The notes under the pieces were generated by a model. The model had not been told where the DNA came from, did not search any database, and saw only the letters and a list, made by a program, of their open reading frames with translations. The position numbers and the translations under genes were made by a program. 64,000 bases of DNA from Phoronis australis (taxonomy: Eukaryota > Phoronida > Phoronidae), in contig NMRA01000319.1 of the NCBI GenBank assembly GCA_002633005.1, positions 443,925 to 507,924 of the forward strand. Reading direction: 5' to 3'. Position 1 is the stretch's first letter. The number at the start of each line of letters is the position of its first letter. This document shows, one piece after another, positions 11,116-23,100 of this stretch.

Positions 11116-14100
11116 GTGAGTCTTCCACTCCTACTTGACGCTGTAAACAATATGGGGCGTATTATTTGTAGCAACATCAAGAGATTACTGAATAAGAGTC
11201 ATCAAGTTGTAACGGAAGCCGCCTTTTCGGGTCATATTGTGTCACTGAGAGATCCTTGCACCAACAACAAAAGACTGATAACAGTTGTATTGAATAGGGG
11301 TCTGAATAGAACACCATTGTGTGCGGGTCTTATTCGCAGCTGTTTGAATTAAAATATGATTCTCGCAGTGATGTAGACAAAAGCAAACCAATACGCCCTA
11401 ACAGTTCGTTACATTTGATAATTTACGGTATATTACTAGTGGGCTCAGAGCGATGCTCTGAATATACCGTAGGATCCAAATTTATTGGTTTTACCATTCA
11501 AGGTAGGCTTTAAGTGAAAATTTATAACACTGCTTTCACACGAAGATTGAAAACTAAAAGGGAAAGTGTTTGAAAAGGAAGAGGCTGTCCTTGGTAAGAC
11601 TTTATGTTAAGGTGACCATAAGCCAATGTTCTGTCAGAGCACCTAAGGTTTAGACTACGTACCGCTATAAAAATGGTCTCAACTTGTGCCTTACTTGGAC
11701 GAGAAGCGATTTTTGGTCTTGCAAAGAACTGACTGTTCGTTATTGCTCGAAACCACACACCATAAAATGACACGCCATGACACGTTGGGTTTTAGAGCCT
11801 GGTCTCCTGCAATAACAAGCGGTCATTTTTTCTTCGGATAGAAAACCCATCTATTGTGACTAAGGAACAATTTGAGACCAATTTCGTAACGGTAAGCGGT
11901 CTAAATCTACGGTTGGTTGGTGTGACGGAAAGCAGGTATGTGGACGCTTTAATATATTTTTTCCACAAGTATAGCATGCCTTGGTTACTGCGTCAAAAAA
12001 ATTGTTTCCGCTTTCTCCGCTATTCAGACGAGAGCAATGGCCGCAGTTCTCAACGTACACCGCGTGGCAGCACCTGTTAGGGTTCACACGTAAGGAGAGC
12101 AAGGACCACCAACTGCTGGGCGATATCTACAACACTCAGATGTGCTACCGGCTGGGGGACATCATGGATGACACGGGCCGCATGTACCGCAAGGTGAGTG
12201 GGGCTGCGCTTACCTTTTGAGACTCATTGTTAAATTGAATAAATTAATGGTGGAGATGCGTGTACTCATCTTGGACTCAGAACTAAGTACGACTTCTGTT
12301 TGGACGTGTATGTATTTCAATGGCTAGCCAAAAATGATGTTTATTTCGAAAGGTATAACTTGAAACCGAAGCTCTGAAAGACGTTGATTTAACATTTGTC
12401 TTCTACTTTTCTACAATTGTGTTGTCTAGAGTGTTTTTGCTGTTCTTAAAGTGGCACTTCAAGCAAGAAGCAAACTTTTGATTTAGACCATTTTCCGCCT
12501 GTTCCTTACTCAGATTGGAATCCATTTCTCAGTTTGCATAGCAGCGACTGTTTTGTATTCCTTGTGACCGTACTCGGCGCATAAAATAACACGCTGTGCA
12601 AAGATGACTTGTAGAGCCTCGTCTCGGGTCATAACCAACTATAAAGCCTCTTGAAGCTATGAAATCATCTCCAATTTGACTAAAGAGCATTCCAATACTA
12701 ATTTTACTCTGGGTTTATGGTTTATGATTTATAATTGAAAGGAGCAGATTGATTTTGGGGCTCCTAAAATGTGCGCAGTCTCAGTTTAAGTTTTCAACAT
12801 TTATTTTCCATCTCTGAGTTAGTTAGCTTTGTCTAGATTTAGCTTGTTATCCGTTTTCTTTGATGTTGTAACTGGTCGTTACAAATTTACTCCTAATTTT
12901 GTGGTTTTGAATTGTGCCATAAATGGTCTCATCTAGTGGCCATCATGGCCGTTACCAGGACGGCCAGTCATAAGTAATGACAGTCAAGATAAAATCACAG
13001 GCTGTTTGAAGACAACCTGGGCAAAAACAGCAGCTAAGCGGAAAATTTTAACTGTTTTGATTGATTAATCGAGATTACAAACTAGTGCTGTCTTGTTTTA
13101 CCGTAAATGTCACGCTGACGATCGACAAATGCTTTCAGCCATGATTTTGGGGGAACACCTCCCTGTCCTGTGACATTGGGTGACCTCATGCGGAATACCC
13201 GCTTATGGGTGTGTTTGTCTTGCAAATTCAGACCCCCACTTTTCAAATCCTTGATGAGTGTGTGGTGCCGTGACATCGTGAGGCGCTTGCTTTGATTGGT
13301 GTGTTTACTTCCAGTGTCGTGAAGTTGCAATGGAAAGTCACGAAGAAATTTATAAAGTGCTAACAGAATTACAGTCGGTAAGTAATCTGTGTGCTGTGGT
13401 AATTTAATCCCCTATTCAGCCCATGATGTGGAATTCATCTTGTCAAACAATCAATGGTCTTGTCACAACATTCTCCTTCTCAGAATGTGGGACTCTGTCT
13501 CGAACATCTTATTTAAACATGACTCAAGTGCCCTCTATGGGGTTCTTGATTAGATTGTACGACATTAAACCGATTCTCACTTGTTTGTTTTTGTTTTCAT
13601 TCTCGAGGTTTTTGAGTACTACTTGGGTGTAACTGGAGCCTCAAGATGCAGAGAGTTTCTCTTTGAAATATATTCATTTTACACTCTTGTCATGCATCCG
13701 CACTTAATAATGAATTTGTAATTTTAGTCTGGTGGTCGGTGGTGGTCAGTTTTCCATGGTATCAAAAATGACAACGTTGGCACTCTCTTTACTTGAAAGC
13801 AGTTATAAATCTGAATTTCCTTTCAAGAAGCGAACTTTTCATTTGGACCGCATGTCAAGTTTGTTATTTCTTGCGACCGCCGGCGAAATAACACGCCATA
13901 ACCAGTCAACTTCTTGAACGTAAGCTCCAGTACTAACAAACTGTCAGTTCTTTCAAAGTGCTGAAGTCACAACAATTTGAGACTAACTTCATTCCGGATA
14001 GTGTTCCAAATCAAAACGTGTTTGTTTGTGTTGGAAGGCAGGTTTATAGAGTATGTGTAGAGTTCACAAAACTAACAAGTGTTCTTGTACGACTGGTTCC

Positions 14101-17100
14101 TGGTTTAATTTGGGAGAGCAGTCTGATCATGATCAGGTTCTGGTGTTTCTGAGTTGAACACTATTTGTGACAAACTATTCAATTGAACTTGAAATCTGAA
14201 GATGTCCTATTGCAATGAGTGAAAGATCTGAAGATTTATTTGAATGCGCACCTATGCAACAGCAATACAACTTTGTAGTCATTTTTGCCAATTTCCTTAC
14301 AGCTTAATTAACCTAGGAATTCATTAGTACAGATAAGACGTGATTTGTCTCATCATGTTCAACTTGTATATCATGACACAAGAAGCTCGTCATGTGACAT
14401 GGAGAAAATAAAGACCTGATTTTAGGGAGCAACTGCATGCCGGTTAATTACTTCCTTCTTGTTATTCTTGTTTAGCTGGAGATTTACTTGGTATTACAGT
14501 ATTCATAATTACATTGATCTTTGCAGGCATTGAAGACATACCACATATACCACACGGAGAGCAAACAAGCCGAGAACAAACTTAAAAGTGCCGAGCACCA
14601 AAAACTGAAAGTTGAACAGCAGACGGGCAAGGGCACTGTTAGTAGGAAGTACAAGGCTGTGGAAAAGGAGACTGAGAAGGTGTGGCTTGGGATTTGATTG
14701 ACAAGTGAAGCCCGCCCCTTTAACCATGTATGGTGCTGGGTTTTGTGAAGCTAAATGTTGGAATTAAGCATGTGATTAATGGGCAAAGTTCTTCCCTCTC
14801 ACCTGGTTTGGATTTTTTTAATTACCTAACTAGAAATTCGTCGCGAACCAGTGCTTCTTTTTTTTCCAGCGTCAACTGAAGTATCAAGAGAATAAAGTGC
14901 GTTCATTGAAGGCGCGAAATGAGTACCTGATGTGTATCGATGCGGCCAATGCAGCCAACAGGAAGTACTTTGTGGAGGACCTTTCAGACATCATAGACGT
15001 AAGTACGCACTCATTGGTTTGTGCTGGACCCTTCTGGCATCATAAATGTAAAGATTAGTTGTCAACGCTGTGCTTGAAATTTTTTGTATTTCCCCTCGAA
15101 CAACCCTCTCTCTTGTAATGGAGCTGGTGGGTTTTTAAAACATTTTTATTTTGTCCACTTTTCATTACGCTCAATTTTGTTACAATTAACGCAGCTTGTT
15201 TTGTCAGTTGAAAGAAAAATATTTCTGTGAAGGTTTGAGAATAAAATGTTTTGAATCACTCGCATATTTCACTGGTGGATGCATGAGAGAAACGAACTCA
15301 ATTGTATTTTCCTCTAATTAATTCTCCTTTGCAACCTCATTCTTTGTATATTCTTTAAGATAGGAGGATTGCTTTGCATGTAACAGGCTCAGTATTTAAC
15401 TTCTTTACCCCACGACCCCTCATTCCATGTGACCTCTAACCCTTCATGACTCCTACTGTCCTCTGACCCCTGTATGACCTCCACTTTCAGTGCATGGACC
15501 ACGGTTACCACAACGCGTTGCAGCGCTCTATGTTACTCTACCTGTCTTGTGAGGAAGGCCTTCAGAAGTCACGTGCCGACCGCGTCCAGCGCATGAACCA
15601 GTGCATCGGTGACCTCGACGCACGGACAGACAAACAGAACTTCCTGGAGGCGAACAGTGCTCTCTTCTCGCTTCCGAAAAAGTTTGAATTCCAGTCACAC
15701 AAAGGCGACGAGGTGAGCGAAGCGTGTCACTGAAAATGTTTTAGACATTGATGGCTACTTCTCCTTCATTAGATCACTTCCCGCCAAACCGACTGAATCT
15801 GTTGGCCTTAAGTTTATTAAGCCAAAAAAACGACCCATGAGCTTCAGTCTAACCACGCCTTATCCACAGAAAAGCAGATATTTCAAGCATCAAGCCGTGA
15901 AATAATGCGAGCTAAAATGTGTTTTATTTGCCGTACTCGATTTTTGTGACTTGTCGCAAAGTTAAATCGGCATTAGACACTGACCATTATGTAAAACGTA
16001 TATCCCCGTTGTAGCTATCATTTTATGGTGCAGTTTCTAATTTAGCTTTAACATGTTTTCAGATCTGCCAAATAAGTGCCCAGAAGTCTGTTCAGGATGA
16101 GCTCATCCAAAGGTTTGAGAGTATGAACTCTCGGCTGAATCAGCTGAAGCTAGAGAATGATGAGGTAAGACCGTGAGGCTCTACATGTGGGGGTATGGTG
16201 AGGAAAGACAGCGAGGCTCTACATGTCAACCCCCTACTCTGAGCTCCGTGTGTCAAATTTTGAATTTTCACTAGCAATCGGTTTATGACAAAGTAATCGA
16301 GCGTGATTATTGGTTATGGTGAAGTTGCTGTGTGTTTCACTCGTGCTTAAATGTGTCATAGTAACTTGACCCGTGGTCACCTGAGGTACAACTGGACATT
16401 TAACCTTTGATTAAGATTCTGTTGGACCCTAAGAAAAATATTATATTTGCCTAACATCGGAACGACATAACTCGGAAAGTGTTGTGGATTGTATTCAAGT
16501 GAAACCTTGAGATATTCTGTTTTATGCACTGTTCTGCTGTTAAGTTTTGTTTTTAAAATGTTTCACTTTTACATGAGGTGGTATCAAACAATAGGAGTTT
16601 TTGAAAAACGTCTAACGTTGCTTGAAACGAAAATGAAATGTTGTTGTACAAAACTAACGGCGTTTTTTGAGATTTCATCTTTAAGACGTGTATCAAAAAG
16701 TTTGATCGTGTTGTCTATACCATTGCTTTGTTATTGATCATTTCTTTTTCCTGAATTTTTATAAACAGTTGTGGTCATGTGACTCAATTAATGGCAGTTT
16801 GGTAAAAAGTCAAAATCAAGTTCTACGGGCGTAATACTTTCAAAAATATGTACTTATATTGATTGAAAATCCACGGTGTTGTTGATATTTGAAATTTTGG
16901 ATCAAAGTTCAGTGTGAAAATGTTCCCTAACTTGAGCACCACCGTTCTTCTCAGACATGGAAGTCGTTCGAGGAGGCGGACAAGTCACTGATCACCATGA
17001 TCAATGTGAAGGACTACGAGGTCAGCGAGCTCTTCGTCGAGAGCAATCAGCCGCCCAAATCACCGCAGGACCGAGAGAAGCGTAGTCGCGACCGCTTGGA

Positions 17101-20100
17101 GCTGGAGGACTACTATATGAAGGTTTGTGGGACTTCCTGGATAGAAATACCCGTTGTCATCATCTGCACCCCATCTTGGTTGATCGTAATTTATCAAAAA
17201 ATATTTTTATGTACATTCATATCAACCATTTTATGAATTCATGTGAGTGGCATGATATGGTATAACTTCATAGAAGGTGAAAAATCAGTTGTTATATGTT
17301 ATGATTCATATGATTCACGGTTAGAACAGGTTTTCCATGAATGATGCTAAGAGGGATGATCATTTATAATCATTCTGATATGAATTCACGTCAGCTGGGG
17401 GTGTACTGTTTTGTAACGGATAATCGTATCAAATACGGCAGTTTTATAACTTGCTCATCTATCTGTTTTATAGGTTTTACATCCAGGCTCAGTCTCACAT
17501 ATAGGTGCATTGACCTAAGTGCTTTTGTATACAGTATTCATCTGCCTGTGTTGACGTAAAAAAGAAATTAGAGAGTAAAGACGACTAGGCTCAGTCCTCC
17601 TGTAGTGCCTTGTGAAATTCGAAGTTGTACAATACAATTGACTGTCAGAGAAAGTTCTCTGTCTGTTTAGTCACAAAAGTTGGGGGACATGGGCAAGAAT
17701 ATGTTGTAAGCTTGCTGTGTGAAATTAAACTTCGCTACATGTGGATTTTCAAAATTAGGTTATTTTAGTTAGACAGCTTATCAAAGGCCAATTTTTTATC
17801 AACGAGCACAGTTTAATTACACTTTTGAAATTAAGTCAATTGTTGATACAATCTCCGCATGCCTTATTACCTTGTATCTTTCGTTGCAGAAATTCCGTGC
17901 GTACATTATCCAGGGTGACTTGAGTGTGAGGCTGACGGCCAAAAAGAACGCTATTCAAAAAGCAATAGGAGATGGGGCGGTCTCGAAGAGCGCAAGGTTC
18001 GTTGGACTGTTTTTCTCTGAAACTTGTGTAGGGTGTTAATCAAAAACAATCCACGGGTCATCAATAGAAATAAAGTCGCAGTATGTCTGTGAGCTGTGTC
18101 TCATGACCAGCCCTGTAGTCCAGCCATTAGAAGACTGGCAGACCGTAGTTTGAGAACTAGTTTGATGCCTGTTATTGAGTGGAAGAAAATGGTTCTCAAA
18201 GTCCAGGGACTATAGGTAATAAGTTTATCGCTGGTCCAAAGCCTCTGGGCACATATACAAAATTACAAACAGATTCAATAAACATTCAAAATAGCTAGAT
18301 GTTTCTACAGAAGTGACGTACAGACTTGTGTTTGGAAGAGAATTATGCGCATTTGTTGAAAGTCAACTCACGGAATTTTTCATTTTTCCAGACCTCCCTC
18401 CCTCCCACCAAAGCCACGCAAAAAGAGGATAGGTAAAGCTCCTTTAGTAGGTCAACCAAAGCTGTTTGGTGGAAGTTTAGAAGAATATATTGAGGTAAGG
18501 GCATGCTGGTTTCTTGTTCAGCAAATCAAAGCTCATTTTGATATTGCTTTGACTTTGCGTGTGGGTGATATTTTTATTAAAACATGTTTTATTGTAATGA
18601 TTAAGATACGCATAAGTTTTTATCATTCGTTGTAAATTTTTTTATACATCTAATCAATGAGGTGTGAAAAAAGGGTTCAATGACCAAGTTATTATGATAG
18701 TCAAATTCGTTAGGATTAGTGAAGGTCAATTTTTGGCTTACTATATTTGTTTGCTCTAAAAGTTTTGCTTATGGAGGGCCTGATTTAAGACGGTTGAATT
18801 CTGTTGTGATTCGGCATTCATTGTCACTAGTCGAAAATAATCTCATGATTTAAGTATGCTACCCACAATTTCACAGCGATGGCTCTCATTAGAACAATCT
18901 TGTGTGCTGCTGTCAGGCTGTCTCATTATGTTGTAACCCACGCTGTTGTGAGCTGTAATGAGTGGAAAAAATGACGAAAATGTATCTTTGTCAGCGCGCA
19001 GGCATTAATGAGTCTGTTGTGTATTACAGGCGACCAATCAGGACATCCCGCCAGTCATCAAGAGTTGCGTAAGAGTCATCAACCTACACGGTAAATAGCG
19101 GGTGATTAAGTTGTTGATTCCGCGCTGACTCCAGAGTTAAACGTCATTATAGTGGCAGAGTTGGTAATTATTGTTAATAGACGTTCTTGTGTAACTTGAG
19201 ACAGTAGAAAACAAGATATGTTCATTAGCGTGTCTTGTTTTGGAAACTGATGTGTTAGTCGTGTAGGTGAATAATGCATTGAAGTTCGTGGCTATTGAGT
19301 GTAATCTGACACTGTTCTTATGGATACATTTTTCTTCCTTCCCCCCCCCACTCCTGTTACTTTTCACCCCTCCCTCTATCCTGCAGTCTCTGTATATTTG
19401 TTCTTATGTCTCTTCCCTCTCCTTTTCTGTCTCCCCCTGCCTCTCTCAGTCTGCTTCTTTCTCATCTTTTCCATGAGGTCACATCTTCTCAAGATGGGCG
19501 GAGCTTCCCTAATCAATCACACTTTTATGCTGTTCCAGGAATGCACCACATGGGGGTGTTCCGAGTGTCTGGGGCCATTCCAGAGATCAATGAGTTCAAG
19601 GCAGCGTTTGAGAAAGGTAACTTTAAGGGTTGGGGTCTATGATTGGCTAATAAATGAGTCATGTGACGACTGCTTGGGTGAACCCCTCCAGGTTAGGAGG
19701 TTGTTTAGTCTCCTGTTGTTCAGCCGGCTGTACCTTAGACTATTGTAGCTTATATGTTAACTGGTTCATAATTCATTAAGGGGTTTTTGAAAATGGGTTA
19801 TCAATTAGTGTGAAGATAGGATACAATTAAGTTTTTGTTTAAGTTTCAAAGTTTTATCAAAAAAGTAGTATCGCATTCCGAGTCTTGCTTTTGACCTTGT
19901 TGCCTAGAATGTGAGTAAATTTGAGAACATCTCGACACAAAGTGTTTTGAAAGAAACTGAACACATTCCCTTTTGATCTTTCATTAACTAGGCGAGGATC
20001 CGCTGGTCGACGTTACCGATGGCAACTGCATCAACTCAGTAGCTGGTCTACTGAAGCTGTTCTTCCGTGAGCTGCGGGAGCCTCTCTTTCCTCTTCAGCT

Positions 20101-23100
20101 GTTCGACGCGCTCATAGACTGTAGTCGTAAGTGTTTGTAGGCACTTTCCATGCAGTGTAGGTAAAGAGATGATAATTGGGCAAAATGACTGGAAATTACC
20201 CGCCACGGTGACTCGGAGCGAGCCGAATTTCCTGTTAGTTTGGTTGGAATGATGAGTCTTGACGTGTCGTTACTGGTGATGATGCAGTAATGGAATTTTG
20301 CTTGATGGTTTCTGGGTAGTAATAGTAGTTGCACAATGATTGGCTGCCAACGAAGGGTACATGGGGCTATAAAACAGTGATACTGTATTAAAAATGTAGA
20401 ATTGATTAAACACACAACACTTTTCGTTATTGACAGTCTTTATTCTGTTTCGTGAACATGTTCAAAACATTGATGAAGTAACTGACCAAGAGACATGATT
20501 AAAAGGTACACAATATTTTGAAAGTACAACGTACTTGTTTCATTCTCAAGTGGAAATAAAATGACGCAGTAATGCCACCACAGAGCATAAGCTAATGACA
20601 CACACAGTGGGACACGGCGGGTGTGAAATACTGCAAAGAATGACTAACGAAGGGGGGTAACAGGAAAGTCACGCAAATAAGTGTAACATGTATCACGACC
20701 CTGTTCACTGCTCATTCAAAACAGGCTTCTCAAATGCTATCAAAAGGGTCTTCAATACTTTCAATCGCAGCCTATCGTGCTCTACGTAACGAATTGATAT
20801 GTTTTAAAAATGTGCAAAACTTACCCGAGTTAGCGCCTAATCAGAAAACAATTGTCCGATTAAGTGTGAACAGATGGGCCGTGAGAATATTAAACCTGGA
20901 TGGCATGGTCCTGCATACCAGGCAGCGCTTTGTGTAGTGCCGTCAGGTCTCTGATTGAGATTTGGTTTTGATCACTTGTAAAATTTGGACTTAGCTCTCT
21001 TTTCGCATGATTTTCAAATTTGAAGCAGTTGATGATTGCTTCTAATGTCATCAACCTCTAGCTAAAAATCTTGTGTGACATAGACTGTAGCCAAGGCAAT
21101 TTGTATTTGTTTCTTTAAATAGAATTTATGCCATCCATTCTTGGTCTGGACCAAACCATGTTTTAAATTCAGTCCTGTTAGAGGGCGCCATCAAGATGCA
21201 GCCTGACTACATTTTCCTGAAAGTTACTTCTAAACACTGCTGTGCCAATAACAGAGACTTAAACTTTGGGTTTATACTCTTGTTTTGTGTCTTGCAGAAC
21301 TAGAAAACACAGAAGAATGCATCGAGAGGTTACGAGAGCTCATTTCCTCACTACCCCGCACCATTGTAGTCGTCATGCGTTACCTGTTTGCCTTCCTCAA
21401 CCAGTAAGTCCGAAAATAGATACTGCTGAAATAGATTGAATACAGGAAGTCAGAAAATAGATATTGCAGAAATGGATTGAATACAGGAAGTGAGGACATC
21501 CATTTAGCAATGTTTCGCCGGCATCTCATGGAAATTAGTTTAGCTGCTCTTAGTGAGACTTACCGGTAGGGCTTTGGTCAAGGAGCGCGGTTAATCCGCG
21601 ATGGTTCTGTCACACAGTGACAAGGTCACTTTTCCTACTGTTCAGTTGTCATTCAGTACCTTAGTCTGTGTGATAGAGGCCTGATGCTGAGGCCATGTAG
21701 TTTTACCACAAACTCTAGATGGTGCCATTTTAATTCCAATCAGTTTGTCTTCAGTCTATAAGAGATAGTGGCTATGTCTCATGGTTGCTTATTTGGTGGC
21801 CATGGTTGTAGCATTTGGTTTATTCTGTATCTGCTGCTACTGTATGTCTCAAAACTTTGTGTGCATAACAGTAAGTCTGCGGTGATCACACGTGGTTCCC
21901 TATCAGGAAAAATATCTATGTCACATGATTGTGTTTGCAGCCTATCAGAGATAGTGACTCTGTCAGGTGTTACCTGTGCTAGCCTATCAGAGATAATGAC
22001 TTGGTCACATGGCTGTGTTTGCAGCCTATCAGAGATATTGATATTGTGAGGTGTTAACTGTGCAGGCCTATCAGAGGTAATGACTACATCACCTGTCTAT
22101 GTTTGCAGCCTATCAGAGATATTGACAATGTCAGGTGGTTACCTGTGCTAGCCTATCAGAAATAATGACTATGTCACATGACTGTGTTTGCAGCCTATCA
22201 GAGATATTGACACTGTCAGGTGGCTACCTGTGCTAGCCTATCAGAAATAATGACTACGTCACATGACTGTTTGCAGCCTATCAGAGATATTGACACTGTC
22301 AGCTGGTTACTTGTGCTAGCCTATCAGAAATAATGACTACGTCACATGATTGTGTTTACAGCCTATCAGAGTTCAGTGATGAGAACATGATGGAGCCATA
22401 CAATCTTGCAATCTGCTTTGGCCCCACATTGCTACCCATCCCCGCTGACAAGGACCAAGTGGCTTATCAGAACAACGTCAACGACTTGATTAAGTTCATC
22501 ATAGTGCACCAGGAGGTGATCTTCCCACGTGATGGCGGCGAAGTCTACGAGAAGTGTATTATGGACGTCATGTAAGTTTAAGGGCATCTCCGAGAGGGGC
22601 CACTGGTCGTCGTTGCACTTTTTGTTCCTTCTTTTTCAAAGAGTGGTGTTTCGTTGAGAACACCAGCTGTTTCTTTGTAGTTTAGGTGCAGATTTTGAGA
22701 ACCAGTTTCCTGTACTTAAAGACAGCCATTAAACTGGTTCTCAAAATCCCGTGCCTCTGTTGCAAGCTTGATAACAAGAAAGGAGTGTTGGCCAGCAAGC
22801 ATCAAGTCCCGACTGGAGTGGACAGCTTGTCAAAATATTGAGCACGATGAGGGTCCCACGTGCATGCCACCTATTGGCCACATCACTACCTAATATCAGT
22901 CTGAAAAGATTTCTGTCCTGACCAGGACTCGAACTCGGTCTCTTGAAGTGCCCGCCAGGTGGCGTGCAGACCAGTCTTAAAAAAATTTTCTATCTGTATT
23001 TTTACGTTGGTTTAAGATTAACTTATTCATGTAGTTCCATTTTGCTTTTAGTTCACTGTCTTTTTTTCCTGTTTCAGCGATACTGGCGAAGTTTCAGATG

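Larger units (their letters stand above)
14999..19538. other. srGAP introns between 14999 and 19538: nothing recognised except one foldback
   Basis: Introns of 350-790 bp between the annotated exons. AT-rich, no coding or RNA gene seen. Around 18150-18215 there is an imperfect foldback, TTTGAGAACTAGTTT against a later GGTTCTCAAAG, resembling the better hairpin at 22685. Pyrimidine-rich tracts at 15400-15490 and 19330-19470 precede acceptors. Confidence 0.5.

Noticed and set aside
16181-16225. GAGGCTCTACATGT occurring twice just after an srGAP donor
   Set aside because: A short local duplication with no effect on the exon.
19320-19748. 142-codon plus-strand frame overlapping the arginine-finger exon
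   Set aside because: Out of frame with the RhoGAP exon 19539-19616 and composed of a pyrimidine-tract translation (Leu/Pro/Ser/Phe).
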